In this document: piece by piece, positions 51,338 through 60,530 of the stretch
Layout of the letters: every line of letters begins with the position of its first letter
Numbering within the stretch: the stretch's first letter is position 1
From: Arthrobacter alpinus
GTDB taxonomy: Bacteria; Actinomycetota; Actinomycetes; Actinomycetales; Micrococcaceae
NCBI RefSeq assembly: GCF_001294625.1
Contig: NZ_CP012677.1
Span: forward strand, 3,906,001 to 3,970,000
Length of the DNA: 64,000 nucleotides
Reading direction: 5' to 3'
Program-made: the position numbers and the translations under genes
Notes under the pieces: generated by a model
The model's database searches: none
What the model saw: the letters and a program-made list of their open reading frames with translations, nothing else
Told to the model about the DNA's origin: nothing

Positions 51338-52510
51338 ATGAAGGCGCTGACTTGGCAAGGGAAGCGGAGCATTGAGTATACGGAGGTCCCCGACCCCCGG
51401 ATCCAGGAACCTACCGATATCATCATCAAGGTCACTTCGACTGCGATTTGCGGTTCGGACCTGCATCTTTACGAGCTGCTGGGACCATATATGCAGGCGG
51501 GGGACATCGTAGGACACGAGCCAATGGGCATTGTCCAGGAAGTTGGCTCCTCGGTGCACCGGGTCAAGGTCGGGGATCGCGTGGTGATCCCCTTCAATGT
51601 TTCCTGCGGCCATTGCTGGATGTGCGAACGCGGCCTCCAGTCCCAATGTGAAACGACGCAGGTCCGCAGCCAGGGCAAGGGTGCGCAGTTCCTGGGGTAC
51701 TCCGAGCTGTACGGTAGTGTGCCGGGCGGGCAGGCAGAGTTCCTTCGCGTGCCCCACGGCGATTACGGCGCGATGGTGGTCGGCAAGGAACTGCCGGACC
51801 ACAGGTATTTGTTCCTCTCAGATATTCTGCCGACCGCCTGGCAGGGCGTCGACTACGCAAACGTGCCTGACGGAGGGACACTGGCAGTTTTCGGGTTGGG
51901 GCCCGTTGGACAGCTTGCCGCACGGATCGGGGTCCATCTGGGGCACCGGGTGATCGCGATCGACCCTGTCCCGGAGCGGAGGGCGATGGCGGCCCGTCAC
52001 GGCGTGGAGGTCCTGGATTTTTCCAAGGACCTGGTTGCCGAGCTGCAAGAAATGACCCAACGCGGGCCCGATTCGATCCTCGATGCCGTGGGAATGGAGG
52101 CACACGGATCCGCGGGTGCGAAGGCAATGCAGACAGCAACCGGACTACTGCCGGACAAAGTCGCTCAGAAGGCCATGGAAACCATTTCGGTGGATCCAAC
52201 CTCGGTCCTCCACAGTGCCATTGCCGCGGTTCGCCGAGGGGGAACTATTTCACTTAGTGGAGTCTATGCCGGGCAAGCCACCCCGATGCCCTTGGTTGAC
52301 ATGTTCGACAAGCAAATCCAATTGCGAGAAGGACAATGCAATGTTCGCAGCTGGACCGAGACGCTTCTCCCCTTTGCCGAGGATGCCGCCGATCCACTGG
52401 GGCTTGATGATCTGGTCACACACACCGTTCCGCTCTCGCGGGGGCCGGAGTTGTACGAAACGTTCCAAAAGAAACAGGACGGCTGTATCAAGGTCGTGCT
52501 CCAACCCTGA
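51338..52510 (+). CDS. Zinc-dependent alcohol/formaldehyde dehydrogenase
   Basis: 390 residues from an ATG with GGAGGGA upstream. The catalytic zinc ligands are Cys in TAICGSDLHLYE and His-Glu in VGHEPMG; the structural zinc site is CGHCWMCERGLQSQC. The NAD-binding loop is FGLGPVGQLAA followed by the acidic IAIDPVPER. The long form (about 390) with this insertion matches glutathione-independent formaldehyde dehydrogenases. It oxidises alcohols or aldehydes in the cytoplasm; the substrate is uncertain. Confidence 0.9.
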   Translation: MKALTWQGKRSIEYTEVPDPRIQEPTDIIIKVTSTAICGSDLHLYELLGPYMQAGDIVGHEPMGIVQEVGSSVHRVKVGDRVVIPFNVSCGHCWMCERGLQSQCETTQVRSQGKGAQFLGYSELYGSVPGGQAEFLRVPHGDYGAMVVGKELPDHRYLFLSDILPTAWQGVDYANVPDGGTLAVFGLGPVGQLAARIGVHLGHRVIAIDPVPERRAMAARHGVEVLDFSKDLVAELQEMTQRGPDSILDAVGMEAHGSAGAKAMQTATGLLPDKVAQKAMETISVDPTSVLHSAIAAVRRGGTISLSGVYAGQATPMPLVDMFDKQIQLREGQCNVRSWTETLLPFAEDAADPLGLDDLVTHTVPLSRGPELYETFQKKQDGCIKVVLQP

Positions 52511-53023
52511 AAGTCGCCTGCTCCCATTCTTGCCCGGCGCGTTGGTGAGGGGGGGGGGCTGACGCAGCCTGGCGTTCACGCCCCCAGGGGGTGGGGTTCT
52601 CCTTGGTCCAAGCGCATAATTCCGGAGTGCTGTAAGGCATGTGGGTACGTGTTTGATGGCCCACGAGGGGGCTTGGCCTGAACCGGACGTTCAAGTCCTG
52701 CAGTGCTCGTTTCATTCTAGAGTTGCTGGATCCGACGGATTGGTGTGAGGGCCTGCAATCTGCGCTCCATGCAGGCGTGATCTCCAGGTTCAGACGGCAT
52801 CGGAGCAGTCCAAACGGGTGAGCATTTTTGTTGGGGATTCCTCATGGGCTTGCCACAGCAGTTGTCGTCGTGTGGATGAGGGCTTGGGATGCGGAGAATT
52901 CCTGTTGGCCAAGCCATCATCCTAGGCAGTTCCCGACCGGAGGCGGCGGGTTTGTTCTTTGCTGACGGGAGAAAGCGGTCGGAGTGCCTTGCCGGTCCCC
53001 GTGGCGGCAGGCTGAGTTGGGCT
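52511..53023. other. Intergenic stretch with a G10 run
   Basis: About 510 bp between convergent genes. A G10 run near 52548 and no supported gene. Confidence 0.4.
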
Positions 53024-53506
53024 CTACAGGTCCACGGTGTTGCTTTCCCCTGCATTGATTTGTGTCCCTGACAGCCGTGACTTGGCCCATTCGACGGCCA
53101 TGGTGACCGGTCCGCCGGGGGAGTCCCAGTATTGTGCTCCTTCGGGACGTACCCGAATCAACGACACTGCGGGTGATTCAGGCCCTTCCGGGAAGAACGC
53201 GGCAACTGCTTGGTTCCACATCTCGCGAGCTTTGGGCTCGCTGGTGATCACGACGGCAGAACCATGCACGGAGAGCCATTCGCTTTTGGCGCTAAAGGAG
53301 AGGTTGACCTTTGATTCGGTGCCGATCTCTTCCACGGCTGCGCTGGTGGAAGAGGTGAAGAACCACAACTCCCCGTTATCTTCGGTCTTGACCACCGTCA
53401 TGGGGCGGCTGAAGAGGGCGTCCTTTGACCCGCTGACGGTAAGCATGCACACAGGGTTGTCATTGATGATTTTGAATACTTTTTGCCGATTCTCGTTCGT
53501 TGACAT
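53024..53506 (-). CDS. Pyridoxamine 5'-phosphate oxidase-like general stress protein
   Basis: 160 residues from the ATG at 53506, with AAAGGA upstream. The split-barrel flavin fold is readable: VCMLTVSGSKDALFSRPMTV, ELWFFTSSTSAAVEE, VNLSFSAKSEWLSVHGSAVV and VRPEGAQYWDSPGG at the end. The family (general stress protein 26 type) binds FMN or similar cofactors. It is a stand-alone gene in the stress region. Confidence 0.85.
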   Translation of the reverse strand: MSTNENRQKVFKIINDNPVCMLTVSGSKDALFSRPMTVVKTEDNGELWFFTSSTSAAVEEIGTESKVNLSFSAKSEWLSVHGSAVVITSEPKAREMWNQAVAAFFPEGPESPAVSLIRVRPEGAQYWDSPGGPVTMAVEWAKSRLSGTQINAGESNTVDL

Positions 53507-54077
53507 GTGTTCGATCCTTTCCTCGCGCTGCATTATCAGGGACCACAATAGCGCGCTCCGTACGGGGGAGGTGTACGGGCTCAACTGGGTGCTCCTCTTT
53601 TCGTTTGGGTGGTATCACCACCAACTCCGGCGACGATATCACCCACGCTGGCCAACAGCCAAGATCCCGTGTTCGAGAACGGCGCTTGATCCGGGAGATC
53701 AGCGGGTCGCCCATGCATAAAAAATGAGGTTGGCCACCCTCATACCTGTGACGAACGCAAGCACAACGGCCGGCTTGGAATCTGACTTTGCGGCAGGCCC
53801 AGACGACGTGGAGGGGACATTTGCGGGGCACGTGGAGGGCAATACTTGCCGAGCGCGGTTGGGGGAACGGGGTTCGACGGACGAAGGCCACACAAGTGGA
53901 AATACAGGCATCGTTGAAGCTTCTTAGGCGTCGCCCAACGATTTGCAGTGTTCCAGGGTGCTCCAGTCCCGCTTGACGAACGAGCGGTTCTCCGGTCATC
54001 GTGGTAGTGGCCCGGCACGGCCACATTGCTGCAGGACCGGGTGTCGGATTAGAGAGTGGTCTCCAAAGGATGCCCTG
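53507..54077. other. Intergenic stretch
   Basis: About 570 bp between divergent genes. A minus-strand frame of 70 codons (53699-53911) ends in a hydrophobic stretch (AVVLAFVTGMRVANLIFYAW) but has no ribosome site; not called. Confidence 0.4.
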
Positions 54078-55178
54078 GTGAGTGTTTTTAGAGTGTGGGC
54101 GAAGTCCACTGTCAACGGACAACGGGTCTTGCTGTCGATCAAGGCTGCCCTTGCCGTGGGGATAGCATGGTTTTTGGCGCCCCACATGCCTGGCGTGGCT
54201 GACAAATACCCGTATTACGCCCCGCTTGGGGCCTTGGTGAGCATGTACCCCACGTTCATAGGATCCGTCCGGACTGGTTTTCAGACGCTCCTTGGCCTGT
54301 TGCTCGGCATAGGGGTGGGCGGTGGTGTGCTGCTGCTTGGCCATCCCAATATCGTCACCATCTCTCTTGCCGTGGGGCTGGGCGTGTTGTTGGCTGGTTC
54401 GCCACGGTTGGGGGCAGGGCGCGAGTACGTACCGGTGGCGACGTTGCTCGTACTGATCATTGACGGCCAGAGCGGCGTTGACGCGTTTTCCGTTGGCTAC
54501 GCTGTGCAAATGGGGATGGGCGTGCTGGTGGGACTTGCCGTGAACGTGGCGATTTTCCCCCCGTTGACGCATGGTGCTGCGCTGGCACAGATTTCACGGG
54601 GACGAGAGGTACTTATTCGCCAACTCCAGGACATGGCAAAGGCTCTCGTGGAGCAGTGGCCTCCGGAACATGAGGAATGGGCCGCGCGCGGGTACGCCTT
54701 GGAAGATTCCGTCAGCGAGATCCGTGGTGCAGTCCACGAAGCGAGGGAAAGCCATCGGGCGAACCCCCGAGGCTTGTTGAGGGCCACGCATCGTGTCGTC
54801 AGTGAGGGCTATAACGATCTCGCAGTATTGGAAGTCATCACCTTCCACATCCGCGACCTTTCGGAAGTTTTGGCGGCCGCCATCTGGGGGACCCCATTGG
54901 ATGTGGCATTGGATACCGAATTGTGCGGGCCGTTGAGCAACTGCATGGAGGCCACCGCAGGGGTGTTACTTGCTTGGGAAGAAAACACCAAGGTCCAGGA
55001 CGCGTTTGAGGCAGCCCAACGACGCCTTGCAAACTTCACCACTGTTCTCGCTGCCCGAGAATCAAACGATGTTCCGTCGCTCGAACCGGGAGTCGCGATA
55101 GCCCTGGACATCCAACGGATACTGGCGGCGCTTCAGCAACGGCTACTGGCATCGGAAACCGGCCTCATCCCTGAGTGA
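54078..55178 (+). CDS. FUSC-family membrane protein
   Basis: 366 residues from a GTG with AAAGGA upstream. Five or six membrane helices (about 17-170) include the FUSC-type block KYPYYAPLGALVSMYPTFIG, then RTGFQTLLGLLLGIGVGG. The second half is a cytoplasmic helical domain. The FUSC family includes aromatic acid exporters and fusaric acid resistance proteins. The substrate here is unknown. Confidence 0.85.
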   Translation: MSVFRVWAKSTVNGQRVLLSIKAALAVGIAWFLAPHMPGVADKYPYYAPLGALVSMYPTFIGSVRTGFQTLLGLLLGIGVGGGVLLLGHPNIVTISLAVGLGVLLAGSPRLGAGREYVPVATLLVLIIDGQSGVDAFSVGYAVQMGMGVLVGLAVNVAIFPPLTHGAALAQISRGREVLIRQLQDMAKALVEQWPPEHEEWAARGYALEDSVSEIRGAVHEARESHRANPRGLLRATHRVVSEGYNDLAVLEVITFHIRDLSEVLAAAIWGTPLDVALDTELCGPLSNCMEATAGVLLAWEENTKVQDAFEAAQRRLANFTTVLAARESNDVPSLEPGVAIALDIQRILAALQQRLLASETGLIPE

Positions 55179-55511
55179 CCGTCGTGGATTCCAGAAAACT
55201 GTCACCGCCGGTATTGACAGCCAGGAGGAATAACAGGAGGAACGTTTCGCGGCTTCACCGTGCTGGTGAACCATCGTCGACAGGAATCAGCGGGCACTGA
55301 GTACGACCGGGTACCGTGTATCAGGCCGGCAACTGGTTAAGCGTGGGCGCATCCGATCGCCCCCACGTATCTAACTTGGGCCTGTGCAGGGTCTCGGTCC
55401 CTCGGTGCGTGGCGTTGGTGTTCATCCTCAATGGAGGGACCTTGTTTACGAGCGGGATATTGGCAAGGATGGGAGCATGAACCAACAGACCGAACGTAGG
55501 GGAGAAGGCCT
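55179..55511. other. Intergenic stretch
   Basis: About 330 bp with no supported gene. Confidence 0.4.
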
Positions 55512-55757
55512 ATGAAAATTTTGATTAAGCTCCTCAGCTTCGGGGCGAGCCTGGGAGCCGGCGCTCTTGCCCGGAAAGGGCTCGAGACGGCATGGCGCAA
55601 AGGCACCGGAAACGCGCCGCCCAAAGATGCCAAGAACCTCAACAACTCCCTGCCAGGAGTGCTTGTTTTTGCGCTTTTCACCGCTCTCACCGGAGCCGTC
55701 ATTGAGGTCCTGACACAACGCGCAGCCAAGAAAGCCACCCTAAAGCTCGAGAAGTAG
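55512..55757 (+). CDS. DUF4235 membrane protein
   Basis: 81 residues. GASLGAGALARKGLETAWRK and VLVFALFTALTGAVIEVLTQ are the two helices of DUF4235, a small actinobacterial membrane family without known role. AGGGGAGAAGG lies upstream of the ATG. Confidence 0.85.
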   Translation: MKILIKLLSFGASLGAGALARKGLETAWRKGTGNAPPKDAKNLNNSLPGVLVFALFTALTGAVIEVLTQRAAKKATLKLEK

Positions 55758-55860
55758 CGACAGCTACGCAGGATAGGCCGCACAGTCACGGTGATCACTG
55801 AGAGCATTTCTGTCTAGACCACCTGGAGTGGAGATCACGCCAGATAATTCGGAGGTCATG

Positions 55861-56739
55861 ATGAAAGTATTTTTGCCCTTCAAAGCGCTGGACGCCTTGG
55901 AGAACGCTGAATACCTCGACGGCGTGGCCGCGGTCCTTCAAACGGCGCTCCGGAAAGTCATTCGCACCGGGAACGTCAAGGACGTGCTCCACGGGGTGCC
56001 GACGGGCCACCCCCTCCACCCCATGGCGGTGCAGCTGCCCATCGGGGCGTGGACTTCGGCCGTCGTCCTTGACTTCGTCCCTGGGGCCGGAAAAGCCTCG
56101 CGTGTCCTGATCGCCATCGGGGTGCTGAGCGCGGCGCCAGCAGTTCTCTCGGGGTGGGCGGACTGGCTGGAACTCCACCCACAGCAACAGCGCGTGGGAG
56201 TGGTCCATTCAGCCGCCAACGCCACAGGGACACTGCTGTTCGGCACGTCCTTGGTGTTGCGGTGCTGCGGGCGCATCCGGGCGGGGACCATTGCATCGAC
56301 TCTGGGACTGGCCACCATTGCCGTCGGCGGGACGCTGGGCGGACAGCTGGCCTACCGCCAGGCCGCAGGTGCGAACCACGCCGAAGCGGTCCCGCACCTC
56401 GTTGCCCCGGGATGGCACCGTGTAGGAGAGGTAGGAGAATTTACGACGGGGAAGCTACAAAGACGCATGGTCGGCAACGTCCCTGTCATAGTGTGGCGAT
56501 CCGCGAACGAGAACATTGCAGTCATCTCCAATGAGTGCTCCCACCTTTCCGGCCCGCTCAGCGAGGGCACGGTTACGGACGTCAACGGCGACCCCTGCGT
56601 GGAATGCCCCTGGCACCACAGCCGATTCTCCCTCGCCACAGGCCAAGTTATGGGAGGGCCGGCCACATCCCCGCAAGCGGCCTTTAAGACCCGGGTCGTG
56701 AATGGCATGGTGGAAGTTTCCCTCCCCCACGCGGGCTAA
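55861..56739 (+). CDS. DUF2231 membrane domain fused to a Rieske iron-sulphur domain
   Basis: 292 residues from the ATG at 55861 with GGAGG upstream; an ATG at 55858 and a GTG at 55828 are alternatives. The first part (about 40-165) has GHPLHPMAVQLPIGAWTSAV and three or four helices, the DUF2231 pattern. The end (about 185-290) is a Rieske domain with CSHLSGPL and CPWHHSRF, the two Cys-His pairs for a 2Fe-2S cluster. It is probably an electron-transfer protein of the membrane. Confidence 0.88.
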   Translation: MKVFLPFKALDALENAEYLDGVAAVLQTALRKVIRTGNVKDVLHGVPTGHPLHPMAVQLPIGAWTSAVVLDFVPGAGKASRVLIAIGVLSAAPAVLSGWADWLELHPQQQRVGVVHSAANATGTLLFGTSLVLRCCGRIRAGTIASTLGLATIAVGGTLGGQLAYRQAAGANHAEAVPHLVAPGWHRVGEVGEFTTGKLQRRMVGNVPVIVWRSANENIAVISNECSHLSGPLSEGTVTDVNGDPCVECPWHHSRFSLATGQVMGGPATSPQAAFKTRVVNGMVEVSLPHAG

Positions 56740-56828
56740 CTCGGGTCCGGGCTCTGCCCAGCACGAAGGCCATGAGGGCAGCACTGGAAGCTTGCACTCG
56801 TCTTGGAGGTCGGCCGACTTCCGGCCGG

Positions 56829-57023
56829 CTACCCGGCATCGAAGCCTTGTTCACCGCTTTCCTGACCTTGGTCCCCGCTCTCCCGTGGCTTATCGGTGCC
56901 CGATCCATCGGGCAGCTCGGCAGCGTCCTTTTGACTTGTTTTCCGGGGCGCGGTATTCGTTGACTCCGGCGTGTTCCCATCATCCGGGGTAGTTTCCTTG
57001 GCTGTAGCGTCTAACGGTGTCAT
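56829..57023 (-). CDS. Small hydrophilic disordered protein
   Basis: 64 residues from an ATG with AGGAGTGAC upstream. It is nearly all Asp/Glu/Lys/Thr/Pro/Gly (TTPDDGNTPESTNTAPRKTS and on) with no hydrophobic core. Such proteins are common in stress regions, but no function is known. Confidence 0.5.
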   Translation of the reverse strand: MTPLDATAKETTPDDGNTPESTNTAPRKTSQKDAAELPDGSGTDKPRESGDQGQESGEQGFDAG

Positions 57024-57122
57024 GTCACTCCTAGATGTGAAGGTGGATGATGCGCCTCGGTCGGCGACTCTATCGGTGGTAGTGGTGACGGTCGACTGTT
57101 CAAGTCGTCCTTATGTCGGGGC

Positions 57123-57815
57123 TTACGGCCGTAGGGTTCGGGAAATCAGCTGTCCCAGCGCACTGGCGTCAAAGCTGTCGAGGAGGGCCTGTACATCACG
57201 GTAGACCTCCACGGCACCGGCCTCAAGCAATTCACCCGCGCTGGTTCCCCCGCTGCTCACACCGATCATGGGAACCCCCAATTTCTCGCTGGCGGAAGCG
57301 TCCCAGACGGCATCGCCAACGAAGACGGCATGATCGGCGTCAACCCCAGCTGCCTCCAGCGCTGCGGCAATGATGTCAGGGGCGGGCTTCCCCAGCTCCG
57401 CATCTGAGGAGCTTGTCGCGGCTGATATGACAGCATCCGCGTCCATGACCTTGCGCAAAACCTCGAGTTCTTCCTCTTTCGCTGACGAGGCGAGGACGAC
57501 GCCCAGTCCCGCTTCGGAGCACCGGATCAGAAGATCCTTAGCTCCGTGGAAAGCAACCAGCGCAGGCCAGTGGGTGGAGAAGATCGCGTCATGGGAACTT
57601 TTGAGCTTCTCCACCTGCCCATCGGAGACCTCGCCCAAAAAGTGCCGTACCAGTTCATCGCCTCCCATGCCAATGGCCCGGTGGAGCCCGGAAGATGGCA
57701 CGGTGAAACCGTAATGGCGAAAGGCCTGCCACCAAGAAACGGCATGGAGCTAGGTGGAATCGACAAGAGTGCCATCAACGTCAAACAAGACAGCACACCG
57801 GGTTTTTCCGGTCAT
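57123..57815 (-). pseudogene. HAD-family phosphatase interrupted by one TAG codon
   Basis: The frame from the ATG at 57815 (AAGGGAAG upstream) reads CAVLFDVDGTLVDST, then TAG at 57752-57750, then LHAVSWWQAFRHYGF and on for the rest of a HAD phosphatase: VLASSAKEEELE, GKPAPDIIAAALE (Lys) and VFVGDAVWDASAS (acidic pair). The whole gene would have 230 codons, as usual for phosphoglycolate phosphatase-like HADs. The TAG stands where relatives often have Tyr or Asn. A GTG at 57701 cannot restore the nucleophile Asp. Confidence 0.85.
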
Positions 57816-58141
57816 GTTTTCTTCCCTTCATCGGTGCGACTCTTTCGTCGGATCCATTCGCCAGCACCCGATCAATGGCGAAGGCTTACACCTCGCTCCT
57901 GTCCGACCACGGGGCGTCTCTTGAGTCTTCGTCGGATGCCTCATCCTGCCAAGAACAACACATCAGCTGCGGCACATTACGCCCCCACCAGCATCAAACG
58001 ATCCATAGCTTGAGGAATTCTCAGAATCGTCCGTCTGTTTGTTCCGGGGCAGCAAGAAAACCCAAAGCTGTGATCCGCCCCCCGCCTGCGCCGTGGCCGT
58101 GGTGCGTTTTGCTGTTGACGAGTACGAGTTGGTCGGGCGGT
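57816..58141. other. Intergenic stretch
   Basis: About 325 bp without a supported gene. Confidence 0.4.
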
Positions 58142-58612
58142 CTATTCCCCGGAGGCGTCCTCGTCGGTTTCCGAGGAAAAGGACTCCCGCCCGGCTCGGG
58201 TCGGCCCGGCGTTATCCTCCTTCAGGGGAGCCTCCGTGGAAGGGGCCTCAATCGGCGTGTCCTCGCCAGCTTCACTGCGCGCGGCATCCGGGGCCATGGC
58301 CATTTCGTCGCGAAATTGCTCATCGGTACCGCCAAGCCGGCCGGCGCCCAGTTCCCCATCGCTCCCGGCATCCTCATTGTCAGCGAAATTCGGCTCCGGC
58401 ATACCCAGGCCACGGTCGGCGTCAAGTGCCTGCTCATCCGTCTGCTGCCCGTCGACTCTAGGGTCGGCCGGTCCTGGGTTCGTGGCCGCATCGGGAGCTA
58501 CTTCATCTTCCGGGGCGGGGGCGCCGTAGCCGGATTCGCGGGGCGCCTGTCCCTTCATGTGTTCATCTTCGGCGGGGGAAGATGCGGATTCGGTGCCGTT
58601 GTCGTTGCTCAT
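58142..58612 (-). CDS. Acidic disordered protein
   Basis: 156 residues from an ATG with AAGGAGAGC upstream. It is strongly acidic and rich in Gly, Ala, Pro and Ser with almost no hydrophobic residues (EDEVAPDAATNPGPADPRVD). It is predicted to be unfolded, in the style of hydrophilin-like stress proteins. Function unknown. Confidence 0.6.
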   Translation of the reverse strand: MSNDNGTESASSPAEDEHMKGQAPRESGYGAPAPEDEVAPDAATNPGPADPRVDGQQTDEQALDADRGLGMPEPNFADNEDAGSDGELGAGRLGGTDEQFRDEMAMAPDAARSEAGEDTPIEAPSTEAPLKEDNAGPTRAGRESFSSETDEDASGE

Positions 58613-59106
58613 CGTGCTCTCCTTGGTCGTCTCTGATTTAATGTGAAGGACGCCTCAAAGCGGCATTCACCCTTCAAAGGTCCGGAACCTGTTCCCACTG
58701 TAACCACATGGCAGGGGTCCTTCCAGTGTTCCGGGCACAGACATTTCCCCTCGGTGCGCACCGCTTTATACCTGAACCGTCGGAGGTGGCATCAATCAGG
58801 GGCGTGCCAGGCTGGATGGTCAATCAGTTTTCGGGGATGGACAGGGTCATCTGTCAAGACGACGTCCACGCTGTATTGCCGACGCCGTTACGCGGCGGCA
58901 CTTTCGGCGGGGTTTTTGTTGCAGTATCTTGCAACAAGAACTTGTTCAAAAATGTCAGAGCTCAGACAGGCTTGGTGGAACCATTTCCGCCAAGCGTGTC
59001 GCCCACCATGGAGGGCAGCATTTACGTCCACTGATTATGTTTCCGCCCGGACAGGGGACGATGGGCTGCGCACGCACCTGACATTGGTATCTCCGGACCG
59101 CCAGTG
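58613..59106. other. Intergenic stretch
   Basis: About 490 bp with no supported gene. Confidence 0.4.
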
Positions 59107-59308
59107 ATGCGCGGTGAGTTGCTTGACCTGTATCAACTAGCGATGAAGGCCTACCCAACCGATTCCAAAGGAAGTCCTCATCAAGCCTTACGAAGACACA
59201 GAAGATCTCGCACGAACAGCATTTGAGCTGATGGAACAGGCCGAAAAGCTTTACCCATTCCATGAATCCCTCATGGCCACCGAACCCGAAGACCTCCGGG
59301 AGTACTGA
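59107..59308 (+). pseudogene. Small gene with a probable frameshift
   Basis: The ATG at 59107 starts MRGELLDLYQLAMKAYPTDS. A different frame then continues KPYEDTEDLARTAFELMEQA and EKLYPFHESLMATEPEDLRE to TGA at 59308. Together they would make one small protein of about 66 residues. The break lies near the AAAGGAAG around 59166. No family is named. Confidence 0.4.
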
Positions 59309-59708
59309 ACGTTCGGGGTCTCTACTGCACCATTCAGCCGTCTCCTATTCCATCCTCAAGGAGAACCTTGCCGGTCCTGCCCGGGGGCTAAGGCGTCCCC
59401 GGCCCTCTCAAAAATATTTGATTACTGCGAGTACCGCCCAGGATAGTACGAAGCAGCATTTTCACAGCGCGGACGGAGGGGAGATAGCAGCTTCTGGCCC
59501 GGTCTGGGGATTCCAAAGGTTGGGTTTGGTGTTTGATCCGGCTGGCGTGGGGAGATATTATTTTGGCACAATCAGGATGGTGTGGGAAGGGGCGGGCTCT
59601 GGTCATAGACCGAGTTTTCCCATCGTGTGTTGGATTTTTGCCTTCGACTTTCACGAGAATTGGGCAGGTCTGAAGGCAGGCTCGTGGAGTCGTTAATAAG
59701 GAGGAATG
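59309..59708. other. Intergenic stretch
   Basis: About 400 bp, no supported gene. Confidence 0.4.
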
Positions 59709-60131
59709 ATGGTAACAGTGCCAGTTGCTAATCTTTCCGGTGGAACCGACGATGCTGCGTTCCCGGCGTTGGTGTGCACGGGGTGTGGCAGGGCGGATGA
59801 TCTGATTATCGAGAGACTTGAAGCCACCAAGCCGGCAGTGCCTGGGCTGGTCTCCGTTGAGTATTCATGTTCGGCCTGTGATGCCTTTTGCGCCCATGAC
59901 GCGACTGTCCGTCAGGTCGCACAGTTGCTCAACAAGTGCGATTCATCCCGGGGAGTGCTTTATTTTAGTCATCACTACGTTCACTGCGGGGAACCCATGA
60001 ATGAAGTTGGCGAAAACGTTTCCGATCTCGGGAACCCGGCCGGCACTGGTGGGAGCCCAGATGTCAGGATTCCGCTGGAAACCCGCGTGCTCAAATGCCG
60101 ATGCGGCTTCCAGCTTGACGTACCGCGCTGA
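59709..60131 (+). CDS. Cys-rich putative zinc-binding protein
   Basis: 140 residues from the second of two ATGs, with AAGGAGG upstream. Metal-ligand pairs are CTGCGRADD, CSACDAFCAHD, HYVHCGEP and KCRCGFQ. They could build two zinc ribbons. No family recognised. It precedes the catalase by 400 bp. Confidence 0.6.
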   Translation: MVTVPVANLSGGTDDAAFPALVCTGCGRADDLIIERLEATKPAVPGLVSVEYSCSACDAFCAHDATVRQVAQLLNKCDSSRGVLYFSHHYVHCGEPMNEVGENVSDLGNPAGTGGSPDVRIPLETRVLKCRCGFQLDVPR

Positions 60132-60530
60132 GCACTAAAAGGCGGCGCACTTAAGAGCCTTTTACTGACTCTTTGTCCTGCCAACGGGAGCTCTTTCGAT
60201 GGTTGGGTGACCACGTTACCCCCAGTGCTGCCCCGAGGTATCCCCGCACCATCCAGTGTCCCGGTACAGCAGAGCCTGCCTGCGGCAATGTTTGCTGACG
60301 GTCTCTCCGTCCCGTATGGTACACGTGTTTCGTGGCGTTGCCTCGACCGCGGGCGCGAAGTTCGAAGGCACAGCCGGGGTGATGGCGGCTTGTTGGGTTA
60401 GGGACGACTTTGGCGTGGAGAGCGCCCCAGAGCAGCAGAGCAACGAGGCTGGTCAGGCCCCTTGACGCCGGGGCCCTTGGGGTACATTCTGGAGCTGTTG
60501 GGCACCTCGAATCCACGTTATGGAGGCAAC
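60132..60530. other. Intergenic stretch upstream of katE
   Basis: No supported gene. It contains the candidate katE promoter at 60472-60488. Confidence 0.4.
60472..60488 (+). promoter_or_regulatory. Candidate katE promoter
   Basis: TTGACG at 60472-60477 and TACATT at 60483-60488 stand 43 bp before the catalase ATG. The spacing between them is only 5 bp here as written, so the TACATT, preceded by GGGG, is more likely the -10 of an alternative-sigma type promoter than a paired vegetative one. Confidence 0.25.

Noticed and set aside
53699..53911. A 70-codon minus-strand frame ending in a hydrophobic helix
   Set aside because: No ribosome site and no family; the hydrophobic stretch alone is not enough.
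46453..57815. A general change of the genetic code with TAG read as an amino acid
   Set aside because: TAG is the normal stop of many intact genes in the window (relaxase, DUF4235, the 50413 gene and ligD itself), so only local suppression or mutation is possible.
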